From Betaproteobacteria bacterium (GTDB lineage: Bacteria; Pseudomonadota; Gammaproteobacteria; Burkholderiales; Burkholderiaceae_C): a DNA stretch of 23,322 nt. A program made the position numbers and the translations under genes. This document shows positions 1-7,311 of this stretch, one piece after another; the stretch's first letter is position 1; each line of letters begins with the position of its first letter. The notes under the pieces are model-generated. The model had not been told where the DNA came from and made no database searches. It saw nothing but the letters and a program-made list of their open reading frames with translations. Where the stretch lies: assembly GCA_947448675.1 (NCBI GenBank), contig CANFOR010000014.1:1-23322 (forward strand). The letters run 5' to 3'.

Positions 1-1565
1 CCAAGCGCGTTTATGAGCCGGTGCTCGACTGGGCGCTGGCCCGGCGCAAGCTGGTGGTGGGCATTGCCCTGGGCGTGTTTGGGCTGGCCTTGGTGGCCGC
101 CTCGCGCCTGGGCAGCGAGTTTTTACCCGAGCTGAATGAGGGTACTTTCTGGGCCAACTTTGACATGCCCGCCAGCGTGTCGGGCGAAGAGGCCACCAAA
201 ATTTTGCACATGGCGCGCAAAGCATTGCTCACGGTACCCGAGGTGCGCACCGCCGTATCCAAAGCGGGCCAACCCGAAGACGGCACCGATCCCAAAACGC
301 TCAGCATGGCCGAGGTTTTTGTCGATGTGAAACCGCAAGAAGAATGGCGCAAAGGCATTACCCGCGAGCAACTCATCGACGAGATGGACGCCAAGCTCTC
401 GGCCATTCCGGGCATCGACCCGGCCTTCTCACAGCCGATCCGCGACAACGTGCTGGAGTCGATCTCGCAGATCAAGGGCCAGATCGTGGTCAAGGTTGCG
501 GGTGACGACTTAGGCGAGCTGCGCCGCATTGCCGAGGCGGTGCAGCGCGAGATCAAGCAAGTGCAAGGCGTGCAGCGCGGCGAGATCGACCGCCTGGGCG
601 AGTTGCCGCAGCTGGTGATCGACATCGACCGCGACCGCGCTGCCCGCTTGGGCCTGAATGTGGGCGACATCCAAGACGTGATTGAAGCGGCTTTGGCCGG
701 CAAGGCCAGCACCCAAATTTGGGAAGGCGAACGCAAGTTCTCGGTGGCCGTGCGCCTGCCCGAAGACCGGCGTAGCCTGGCCAATTTGTCGCGCATCCCC
801 ATTCCACTGGCCGATGGGGCTTACACCACACTGGGCGCGGTGAGCAATATCCGCGAGACCAGTGGCGCCATGAACATTGCCCGCGAAGCCGGGCGCCGCA
901 CCATGGCGATTGGCATTTTCATCCAGGGCCGCGACATGGGCTCGGTGGTGAAAGACATGCAAGAGCGCGTAGCGAAAAACGTCAAGCTGCCCGAGAACTA
1001 CTCCATGCAATGGTCGGGCGAGTTTGAGAACCAAGAGCGCGCCATGAAGCGCTTAACCGTAGTTGTGCCGATCTCGCTGTTGCTGATCTTTGTGCTGCTG
1101 TTCAACGCTTTTAACTCGTTCAAAACCGCGGTGCTCATCATTATGAACGTGCCCCTGGCTTTGATTGGTGGCTTTGTAGCGCTGTACATCTTCAGCATTC
1201 CGCTCTCGGTCTCGGCGGCGATTGGCTTTATTGCGCTGAGCGGCCAAGCCGTGCTCAATGGCGTGGTGATGCTCAGCGTGTTTCAGCAACTGCAAAGCGC
1301 TGGGCACAGTGTGGTGAGCGCCGTCAAACTCGGCTCGCTGCAACGCCTGCGCACCGTGCTCATGACAGCCCTGCTAGCGGCCCTGGGCCTGCTGCCCATG
1401 GCGCTGAGCCACGACATTGGCTCAGAGACGCAGCGGCCCTTGGCAATCGTGGTGATTGGCGGCTTGGTCACCGCCACCCTGCTGACTTTGGTGGTGCTGC
1501 CCGTGCTGTATGTGGCCTGGTTTGGCCGCGCAGAAAAGGCAGAAAGGGCCGAGAAGGCAGCCTAA
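1..1565 (+). CDS. CzcA/CusA-family heavy-metal RND efflux pump, C-terminal half (5' truncated)
   Basis: The reading frame is open from base 3, and the gtg at 21 is an internal codon (KRVYEPVLDW runs through it), so the gene starts outside the window. About 520 residues are visible, roughly the second half of a protein that is usually a little over 1000 residues long. The inner-membrane RND component of a tripartite metal-cation exporter uses the proton gradient to push metal ions through a periplasmic adaptor and an outer-membrane channel. Visible are one TM helix near the start, the large second periplasmic porter domain (LGSEFLPELNEGTFW, then DRDRAARLGLNVGDIQ), and a block of about five TM helices with GFIALSGQAVLNGVVMLSVF and LGLLPMALSHDIGSETQRPL, typical of the HME subclass. 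The tail is rich in Glu, Lys and Ala. The metal cannot be assigned because the N-terminal TM4 motif is not in the window. The gene converges with the minus-strand genes that follow. Confidence 0.93.
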   Translation, partial: KRVYEPVLDWALARRKLVVGIALGVFGLALVAASRLGSEFLPELNEGTFWANFDMPASVSGEEATKILHMARKALLTVPEVRTAVSKAGQPEDGTDPKTLSMAEVFVDVKPQEEWRKGITREQLIDEMDAKLSAIPGIDPAFSQPIRDNVLESISQIKGQIVVKVAGDDLGELRRIAEAVQREIKQVQGVQRGEIDRLGELPQLVIDIDRDRAARLGLNVGDIQDVIEAALAGKASTQIWEGERKFSVAVRLPEDRRSLANLSRIPIPLADGAYTTLGAVSNIRETSGAMNIAREAGRRTMAIGIFIQGRDMGSVVKDMQERVAKNVKLPENYSMQWSGEFENQERAMKRLTVVVPISLLLIFVLLFNAFNSFKTAVLIIMNVPLALIGGFVALYIFSIPLSVSAAIGFIALSGQAVLNGVVMLSVFQQLQSAGHSVVSAVKLGSLQRLRTVLMTALLAALGLLPMALSHDIGSETQRPLAIVVIGGLVTATLLTLVVLPVLYVAWFGRAEKAERAEKAA

Positions 1566-1580
1566 ATAGAAACCGCAAAT

Positions 1581-1634
1581 GCTACAAAATAAATAGCGCC
1601 TTAAGCACGACGGATGCGCCTTGCGGGCTATTTT
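1581..1634 (+). repeat. Interspersed repeat, copy A
   Basis: This copy fills the spacer between the two convergent stop codons at 1565 and 1640. It has the pattern GCTA-N10-AGC (1581-1597), 16 bases, then ATGCGC (1614-1619), then GCGGGCTATTTT. The same pattern with identical spacings occurs at 2032 and 18351. AAATAGC (1591-1597) can pair with GCTATTT (1627-1633) across a 29-nt loop, followed by a short T run, so it may act as a weak terminator for the pump gene. I recognise this as a short repeat family of Comamonadaceae; a formal name is not known to me. Confidence 0.6.
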
Positions 1635-1639
1635 ACCTG

Positions 1640-2005
1640 TCAGCCAAGCAGGGCAGCGAGCTCGCCGTTGTCGATCAAAGTTTGCAAGTCGGTATAGCCA
1701 CCGACCAGCGTGCCTTTGACAAACACCATCGGGAAAGTGGGCCAACCAGTCCACATTTTCAGTGCGCTGCGCGGGCGCCAGTTGTTGAAGTAATTGCCGT
1801 AGGCCAGGTAGTTGTAGGCCACGCCCGCCGCGTCGAGCGCCTTGCAGGCCTTGGCCGGAAAGGGGTTCATGGCCATACCTACCACCACCACAGGGTTGGC
1901 GGCTACAGCGGCTTGCACCGCGCGCACGATGTCATGGTTCCAGGTCGAAACTTTGCCTTGAACGGCAGGGTGGATATGGGCTTCGTCGAGTACGGGGCGG
2001 GGCAT
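1640..2005 (-). CDS. Glutaredoxin-like protein without the active-site cysteine
   Basis: This 121-residue protein has an ATG start preceded by AAAGGA at good spacing. The C-terminal two thirds fit the monothiol glutaredoxin fold: the cis-proline segment GWPTFPMVFVKGTLVGG and the trailing YTDLQTLIDNGELAALLG match the Grx4/GrxD pattern WPTFPqlfv.GelvGG....mye.GeL..ll. At the place of the CGFS active site (residues about 46-50, after VVVGMAM) the protein reads NPFP, followed by AKACKAL. The nucleophilic Cys is therefore Asn, and the only nearby Cys lies several residues later, within the helix. Thiol-disulfide exchange or Fe-S cluster coordination in the classical way is unlikely, so the function is unknown. 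The gene is last of the minus-strand group nnrU-like, bug, grx, and its upstream spacer is occupied by repeat copy B. Confidence 0.8.
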   Translation of the reverse strand: MPRPVLDEAHIHPAVQGKVSTWNHDIVRAVQAAVAANPVVVVGMAMNPFPAKACKALDAAGVAYNYLAYGNYFNNWRPRSALKMWTGWPTFPMVFVKGTLVGGYTDLQTLIDNGELAALLG

Positions 2006-2031
2006 AAGCGTCCTTTGGGTGAATATGAATT

Positions 2032-2085
2032 GCTATATTTTTAATAGCTGTATACGCAGGTAGTATGCGCTTTGCAGCCTATTGG
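2032..2085 (+). repeat. Interspersed repeat, copy B
   Basis: It has GCTA-N10-AGC (2032-2048), 16 bases, ATGCGC (2065-2070), then TTTGCAGCCTATT, the same layout as copies A and C. It lies between the glutaredoxin-like and Bug genes, and its right end contains the stop codon of the Bug gene (2079-2081), so the repeat contributes the 3' end of that reading frame. Confidence 0.6.
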
Positions 2086-3077
2086 GGCTGTACAAAGCCC
2101 TTACTTTGAATGATTTTGGCCCAAGCTTGGGTATAGGCCCGCTCGCGCCGCGCCAGCTGTGCCTGGGGCATGTAGTCCACCGCCAAACCCATAGCCGTGA
2201 GCGCGTCGTGCAAAGGCTTGTGCTGCAACACCCTGGCCAGCGCAGCGCCGATGGTGTCAATGCTGGCCTGTGCTGTGCCTTTGGCCGCGAACAAGCCGTA
2301 ATAGGGCACATCTTCAAAGCCCGCCAAGCCCAACTCGGTAAAACTGGGCACCTCGGGCAGGGCCGCTTGGCGCACCGCGCCCAGCACCGCCAGCACGCGC
2401 AATTTACCTGCACGGTGGTTCTCGATAAAGTCGGGCACCGAGGCCACGCCGGCGCTGATTTGGTTGCCCAGCATGTCGGCCATCAGGGGTGCGCTGCCAC
2501 GGTAGGGCGCGGCCACTAGGTCGAGCTGGTATTTTTCGCCCAGTAGTTTCACCAAAAATTCGGGCACCGAGGCTGGGGCGGGCACACCGACGGCGCCTTT
2601 GCCCTTGCCACCTTTGTCGGCGCCACCCTGCACCCATTGCACATACTCGGCAAAGCTCTTCACGGGCGTGCTCGCCGACACAGCGAAGGCGTTCACAAAC
2701 GTTGCAAAGCCCGCCACCGCGACGAAGTCTTGCGCGGGCTCATAGCCTGGGTTTTTGGTGACCAAGGGCAGAATGGAAATGCTGTGGTCATGCGAGAGAA
2801 ACACCGTGTTGCCATCGGGCGCTGCGGCTTTGAGCGCCTGCGCCGCAATTTGGCCACCCGCCCCGGCTTTGTTCTCCACCAAAACCGCTACACCCAGCTC
2901 GTCTTTGAGCTTTTCAGCCAACAAACGCGCGATGGCATCGGTGCCGCCGCCGGGTGGAAAACCAACCAAAATGCGCAGCGGTTTGCCCGCTTGCGCCCAG
3001 CTGTTAAGGGGTAATGCCATCAGAGTGGCGGCACCACCCATGAGTTGGGCTTGAAAGCCTCTGCGTGAAATAGCCAT
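2079..3077 (-). CDS. Bug/TctC-family periplasmic solute-binding protein
   Basis: This 332-residue protein has the usual length of the tripartite-tricarboxylate-transporter receptor family (Bug proteins). These bind small carboxylates or aromatic acids in the periplasm. The start chosen is ATG at 3077, preceded by AAAGGA; the longer open frame upstream runs antisense through the next gene and is not coding. The N-terminus (SRRGF, then a hydrophobic stretch ending LNSWAQA) is an export signal, and the twin arginine with Ser and Phe suggests Tat export, a family trait. Diagnostic segments are ILVGFPPGGGTDAIARLLAEKL near residue 35, VENKAGAGGQIAAQALKAAAPDG, and YRGSAPLMADMLGNQI. No TctA/TctB membrane genes lie nearby, so this is an orphan receptor, as is common in Comamonadaceae and Alcaligenaceae. 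It may instead serve as an extracytoplasmic sensor. The ligand is unknown. Confidence 0.93.
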   Translation of the reverse strand: MAISRRGFQAQLMGGAATLMALPLNSWAQAGKPLRILVGFPPGGGTDAIARLLAEKLKDELGVAVLVENKAGAGGQIAAQALKAAAPDGNTVFLSHDHSISILPLVTKNPGYEPAQDFVAVAGFATFVNAFAVSASTPVKSFAEYVQWVQGGADKGGKGKGAVGVPAPASVPEFLVKLLGEKYQLDLVAAPYRGSAPLMADMLGNQISAGVASVPDFIENHRAGKLRVLAVLGAVRQAALPEVPSFTELGLAGFEDVPYYGLFAAKGTAQASIDTIGAALARVLQHKPLHDALTAMGLAVDYMPQAQLARRERAYTQAWAKIIQSKGFVQPQ

Positions 3078-3121
3078 GCTGCATCCTTTAAGCCGCCGAA
3101 GGCGGGGAATACTGGGTGCAA

Positions 3122-3700
3122 TTATCCCAAAGGGCGCACACCAATCCATGCGCCGTGGGCCCAAAAAGCAAACACCGCCCAAGCCAGCGCGCCCAGCACG
3201 ACCGTGAGCGCAGTACCGCCGACAGTCCCCGCTGGGTAGACGATGGCCAAAGCTTTGTCGCGCCCGCGTGCGGCCTTGAAGCTGAGTACCGCCCAGAGCA
3301 AAAAGCTGCCAAACAAAACCCCATGCGCCAAGTTGCCATTGGCCAGTAAATGTGCCAAGGCCCAGAGCTTGACGCCCAGCACCATGGGGTGGTGCAACCG
3401 CGCTTTGATGGCATTGCGAGGCACATAGGCCGCCACAAAGAGCACAAAAGCCAGCAGGGTTAGTAGCGCCGCAATGTGGCGCATGGCCATTGGCGGGTGC
3501 CACAAATACACCGCATGCATGCGGGCTGCACTAAACCCCCAGACCACCAAAAGCAAACCGGCCAGAGAGGCCACAGAGTACAAGACCATCCAAGCACCCT
3601 TACCCCATCGCGTGATGCTTTGGCTGCGCCAATCATCGGCCATTATGCGCACCGAATGCACGCCCAAAAACAGCAATAAGCCCAACAACAGTTCCGTCAT
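3122..3700 (-). CDS. NnrU-family integral membrane protein
   Basis: This 192-residue protein is hydrophobic throughout, with about five to six predicted membrane helices (starting LLLGLLLFLGVHSVRI). It contains the NnrU signatures GVHSVRI, RHIAALLTLLAFVLFVAAYVPRN and HHPMVLGVKLWALAHLLANG, in which the HP and W-HL-ANG residues are family hallmarks. ATG at 3700 is preferred because GGAG sits about 5 nt upstream; an in-frame GTG at 3706 is the alternative. NnrU was named from denitrification gene clusters of alphaproteobacteria, but homologues occur widely without nitric oxide reductases and the biochemical role is unknown. No denitrification genes are visible here. The gene is 44 bp upstream of the Bug gene on the same strand and could be co-transcribed with it. 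Confidence 0.88.
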   Translation of the reverse strand: MTELLLGLLLFLGVHSVRIMADDWRSQSITRWGKGAWMVLYSVASLAGLLLVVWGFSAARMHAVYLWHPPMAMRHIAALLTLLAFVLFVAAYVPRNAIKARLHHPMVLGVKLWALAHLLANGNLAHGVLFGSFLLWAVLSFKAARGRDKALAIVYPAGTVGGTALTVVLGALAWAVFAFWAHGAWIGVRPLG

Positions 3701-3896
3701 GCGCACTCCATTCTTTGTGTACCACCATTATGCGGCGCAAGCCACCAACGCATGCCAATGGGCCCGCTGCTATTTATTGCACGGCGCACACTGCCTTTGG
3801 TGGTATTGACGTCCGGCGAAAATTTGCGCACCATGTCTGCGTAAGTATTTAAGTGCCGTTGGCACATAGCTATTCGCTAAATTTAAGGGGTCACGT

Positions 3897-4634
3897 ATGA
3901 ATGTACCTGCCATCGGCGCCGTCGTCGAATACCAGTACGACTGGTTGCTTGTTGCGCTGTCTTTCCTTATTGCTGTCTTAGGCTCTTACGTAGCCCTGTA
4001 CCTGGCACTCGACAACAGTGCCGGAGAAAAAAAATCCCTCGGTCCTGCTGTTGCACTCGGTGGTTGTGGCATATGGGCCATGCACTTTATTGGCATGACA
4101 GCCTACAAAACCCCACTGCGTGTTTCGTATTCACTCTTGCCCACCTTGTTTTCTTTGGTGGTGGTAGTTGGCATCACCATGGTCGGCTTTCGCATCGCGC
4201 TCAGCGGCGCGGGCAAACTCGCCAACCTGGTCATGGGCGGCGCAGTGATCGGTACGGGTGTGGTCACCATGCATTACTCGGGCATGTTGGCCATGGACAT
4301 TCGCGCTAGCTTTGACTGGCATTGGCCGACCATCATTGCATCGGTTGTGATTGCCGTGGTTGCGGCCACGGTCGCCCTGTGGCTAGCTTTTAACGTCAAA
4401 ACCACAAACCAGCGCATGCAGGCGGCAACGGTGATGGGTGTGGCCGTGTGCGCTATGCACTACACCGGGATGGCCGCCGCTAGCTTGGTCTGTGTGACAC
4501 AGACGCCGAGCAGCAACTACAGCATCGATGGCGGCTACCTGCCTTATTTTGTTTTCTTCTTGGCCCTGGTGGCACTGGGCAGCAGTGTTTTAGACCGTTT
4601 GCTGTCGTCACAGCCCAGCAGAAAAGCGCTTTAA
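3897..4634 (+). CDS. Stand-alone MHYT-domain membrane sensor
   Basis: This 245-residue membrane protein has about seven TM helices and three copies of the MHYT motif: MHFIGM (residues 62-67), MHYSGM (125-130) and MHYTGM (187-192), each near the outer end of a helix. In the family the Met and His residues are proposed to bind a metal, probably copper, and through it to sense a diatomic gas such as O2, CO or NO. MHYT domains are normally fused to GGDEF/EAL or kinase domains. Here the protein ends shortly after the last helix (SSQPSRKAL), so it has no output domain and would have to act through a partner or as a metal or gas binding protein. AAGGGG precedes the ATG by about 7 nt. The stop is only 2 bp from the convergent gyrB stop. 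Confidence 0.92.
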   Translation: MNVPAIGAVVEYQYDWLLVALSFLIAVLGSYVALYLALDNSAGEKKSLGPAVALGGCGIWAMHFIGMTAYKTPLRVSYSLLPTLFSLVVVVGITMVGFRIALSGAGKLANLVMGGAVIGTGVVTMHYSGMLAMDIRASFDWHWPTIIASVVIAVVAATVALWLAFNVKTTNQRMQAATVMGVAVCAMHYTGMAAASLVCVTQTPSSNYSIDGGYLPYFVFFLALVALGSSVLDRLLSSQPSRKAL

Positions 4635-4636
4635 GT

Positions 4637-7231
4637 TTAGACGTCGATATTGCCTGCGCGCAGCGCATTGGCTTCAATGAACTCGCGGCGCGGCTCGACT
4701 TCGTCACCCATCAGCATGGTGAACACGCGATCAGCCTCGATGGCGTCGTCGATTTGCACGCGCAACAAGCGCCGTACAGCAGGGTCCATGGTGGTTTCCC
4801 ATAGTTGCTCGGGGTTCATCTCGCCCAAGCCTTTATAGCGCTGACGGCTGGTGGCGTTTTCAGCCTGGGCAATCAGCCAATGCATGGCTTGGCGGAAGTC
4901 TCCTACTTTTTCTTCTTTGAGGCGCTCGCCCTCCCCGCGCGTGACCTTGGCACCCTCGCCCAACAAACCACGGAAGGTATTGGCTGCTTCGCTCAATGCC
5001 GCGTAGTCCGAGCCATGCACAAAGTCTTGCGTGATGATGCTGCTCTTGATGTTGCCATGGTGGTGGCGGCTGATGCGCAATATGGGTTTGTCGGTTCGCA
5101 TATCAAACTCGCCGGCCACCTCTGCTGGCGAGCCGTTTACGTTTAATTCACGTAGCTTGGCTTGCAAGGCCACGGCCGAGGCTTCGGCTTGGGCCACGGT
5201 ATCGAGCTCGATGTTCACGCCATCGGCCACGGCGCGCAAGGCTTCTGCATCCATAAATGGCGCTAGGCGTGCGATCACCGTTTGTGCCAATTGGTGTTTG
5301 TTGGCCAAATTAGACAGGGTCTCACCGCTCAGCACGGCATTGGCCACGCCGCCGGTGTGCACGGTGGCCGTGTTGAGCGCAATGCGTAGCAAAAAGCTGT
5401 CAAGTGCCGGGGCGTCTTTGAGGTACAACTCTTCTTTGCCTGCCTTCACTTTGTAGAGTGGCGGTTGGGCAATGTAGATGTGGCCACGCTCTACCAGCTC
5501 GGGCATTTGGCGGTAGAAAAAAGTCAGCAGCAGGGTGCGGATGTGCGCGCCGTCGACGTCGGCGTCGGTCATGATGATGATGCGGTGGTAGCGCAGCTTG
5601 GCCACGTTGAAGTCGTCATTGCCCGTGCTGCCGCCGGCCTTGCCAATGCCGGTACCCAGTGCGGTGATGAGCGTCAAAATTTCATTGCTAGTCAGCAACT
5701 TTTCATAGCGCGCTTTTTCGACGTTCAAAATCTTGCCGCGCAGAGGCAAAATAGCTTGAAATTTACGGTCACGGCCTTGCTTGGCCGAGCCACCCGCGGA
5801 GTCGCCCTCGACGATATAGATCTCGCACATCGCCGGGTCTTTTTCTTGGCAGTCAGCCAGCTTGCCAGGCAGGCCCATGCCATCGAGCACGCCTTTGCGG
5901 CGCGTCATGTCGCGGGCTTTGCGCGCGGCTTCGCGGGCGCGGGCAGCTTCAATGATCTTACCGACAATGATTTTGGCGTCGTTGGGGCGCTCTTGCAGAT
6001 AGTCGAACAAGAGCTTGCTCACAATGTCTTCAACCGGGCCGCGCACTTCACTGGAGACCAATTTGTCTTTGGTTTGGCTACTGAATTTGGGTTCAGGCAC
6101 TTTGACGCTGAGTACGCAAGTCAAGCCTTCGCGCATGTCGTCACCCGTCACTTCAACCTTGGCCTTTTTGGCCAACTCGCTATCGTCAATGTATTTATTG
6201 ATGACGCGCGTCATGGCTGCACGCAGACCGGTTAAGTGGGTGCCCCCGTCGCGCTGCGGGATATTATTGGTAAAGCACAGCACCTGTTCGTTGTAACCGC
6301 TGTTCCATTGCATGGCCACTTCTACACCGATATTGGTCTGCTGGTCACTCTGACGATCACCCATAGCGTGGAATATGTTGGGGTGCAAAACCGTTTTGCC
6401 TTTGTTGATGAAATTCACGAAGCCTTTAACACCGCCCGCGCCTGCAAAATCGTCTTCTTTGCCGGTACGTTCGTCTTTCAAGCGAATGCGCACGCCATTG
6501 TTTAAAAAGCTCAGTTCACGCAGACGCTTGCTTAAAATCTCGTAGTGAAAGTCATTGTTTTGCTGAAAGATTTCTGTGTCGGGTAAAAAGTGCACCTCGG
6601 TGCCGCGTTTTTCAGTTTCGCCAATCACTTTCATCGGCGAGATTTCCACACCATTCACCGTCTCAATGATGCGGTTTTGAACAAAGCCTTTACTGAACTC
6701 CATGGCGTGCACTTTGCCGTCACGTCGAATAGTCAGGCGCAGCATTTTTGACAGCGCATTCACGCAACTCACACCCACTCCGTGCAATCCACCCGATACT
6801 TTGTAGCTGTTTTGGTTGAACTTGCCGCCCGCATGCAATTCAGTCAACGCAATCTCTGCTGCTGAGCGCTTAGGCTCGTGTTTATCGTCCATCTTCACGC
6901 CGGTGGGGATGCCACGGCCGTTGTCCACTACGCTGATGGAATTGTCAGAATGGATGGTAACCAAGATGTCATCACAATGCCCAGCCAAAGACTCGTCGAT
7001 AGAGTTGTCTACGACCTCAAATACCAAGTGGTGCAAGCCGGTACCGTCGGATGTGTCACCAATATACATGCCAGGGCGTTTACGTACGGCCTCTAAGCCT
7101 TCCAAAATTTGAATCGACCCCTCGCCATAAGCTTCAGTAGCGCCAGCTTGGTTGGTGTCGATGGTAGGCTGAAAATTGGAACTGTCTGCATCGGGTTCGC
7201 CAGCGGAAACCTGCTTATTTTCTTCGGTCAT
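4637..7231 (-). CDS. gyrB: DNA gyrase subunit B
   Basis: GyrB is the ATPase subunit of gyrase, which introduces negative supercoils together with GyrA. With the ATG at 7231 it is 864 residues long. A TTG further upstream (7261) is in frame but lies inside a strong hairpin and is unlikely. The GHKL ATPase fold shows EVVDNSIDE (72-80), DNGRGIPTGV (103-112) and GGLHGVGVSCVNALS (147-161). The TOPRIM domain shows EGDSAGGSAKQGRD (475-488) and the metal site TDADVDGAHI (555-564). The tail contains QRYKGLGEMNPEQLWETTMDP-like sequence. The stretch of about 160 residues between the TOPRIM metal site and the tail is the insert typical of proteobacterial GyrB. It follows dnaN on the same strand, and an 80-bp spacer with a hairpin separates them. 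All motifs are intact. Confidence 0.98.
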   Translation of the reverse strand: MTEENKQVSAGEPDADSSNFQPTIDTNQAGATEAYGEGSIQILEGLEAVRKRPGMYIGDTSDGTGLHHLVFEVVDNSIDESLAGHCDDILVTIHSDNSISVVDNGRGIPTGVKMDDKHEPKRSAAEIALTELHAGGKFNQNSYKVSGGLHGVGVSCVNALSKMLRLTIRRDGKVHAMEFSKGFVQNRIIETVNGVEISPMKVIGETEKRGTEVHFLPDTEIFQQNNDFHYEILSKRLRELSFLNNGVRIRLKDERTGKEDDFAGAGGVKGFVNFINKGKTVLHPNIFHAMGDRQSDQQTNIGVEVAMQWNSGYNEQVLCFTNNIPQRDGGTHLTGLRAAMTRVINKYIDDSELAKKAKVEVTGDDMREGLTCVLSVKVPEPKFSSQTKDKLVSSEVRGPVEDIVSKLLFDYLQERPNDAKIIVGKIIEAARAREAARKARDMTRRKGVLDGMGLPGKLADCQEKDPAMCEIYIVEGDSAGGSAKQGRDRKFQAILPLRGKILNVEKARYEKLLTSNEILTLITALGTGIGKAGGSTGNDDFNVAKLRYHRIIIMTDADVDGAHIRTLLLTFFYRQMPELVERGHIYIAQPPLYKVKAGKEELYLKDAPALDSFLLRIALNTATVHTGGVANAVLSGETLSNLANKHQLAQTVIARLAPFMDAEALRAVADGVNIELDTVAQAEASAVALQAKLRELNVNGSPAEVAGEFDMRTDKPILRISRHHHGNIKSSIITQDFVHGSDYAALSEAANTFRGLLGEGAKVTRGEGERLKEEKVGDFRQAMHWLIAQAENATSRQRYKGLGEMNPEQLWETTMDPAVRRLLRVQIDDAIEADRVFTMLMGDEVEPRREFIEANALRAGNIDV

Positions 7232-7256
7232 GGGTCTTTTCTCAATCGCTTGAATG

Positions 7257-7287
7257 ACCAAACCCGCTGAGTGTCAGCGGGTTTGGT
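7257..7287 (-). terminator. Strong hairpin between dnaN and gyrB
   Basis: A perfect 14-bp stem with a 3-nt loop: ACCAAACCCGCTGA (7257-7270), loop 7271-7273, TCAGCGGGTTTGGT (7274-7287). It begins 24 bp past the dnaN stop and ends 25 bp before the gyrB ATG. The stem has A-rich and T-rich ends like many bidirectional terminators, but no U tract follows it on either strand. It could be a partial terminator, an mRNA processing or stability element, or a structure in the gyrB leader. Confidence 0.6.
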
Positions 7288-7311
7288 GGTGAATCGGCTT
7301 TATTTTTAAAC

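Noticed and set aside
3078..3503. N-terminal extension of the Bug protein
   Set aside because: It runs through the NnrU gene in another frame, and the real start has a ribosome binding site and an export signal.
3769..3806. Possible further copy of the interspersed repeat between nnrU-like and MHYT genes
   Set aside because: GCTA-N10 is followed by GGC, not AGC, and nothing matches ATGCGC at the right distance.
3806..3834. Possible promoter TTGACG-17-CACCAT upstream of the MHYT gene
   Set aside because: The -10 matches at three of six positions only; a promoter must exist in 3701-3896 but I cannot place it reliably.
7232..7261. TTG start at 7261 adding ten residues to GyrB
   Set aside because: The codon lies inside a 14-bp hairpin stem, and the added residues are not conserved in GyrB.
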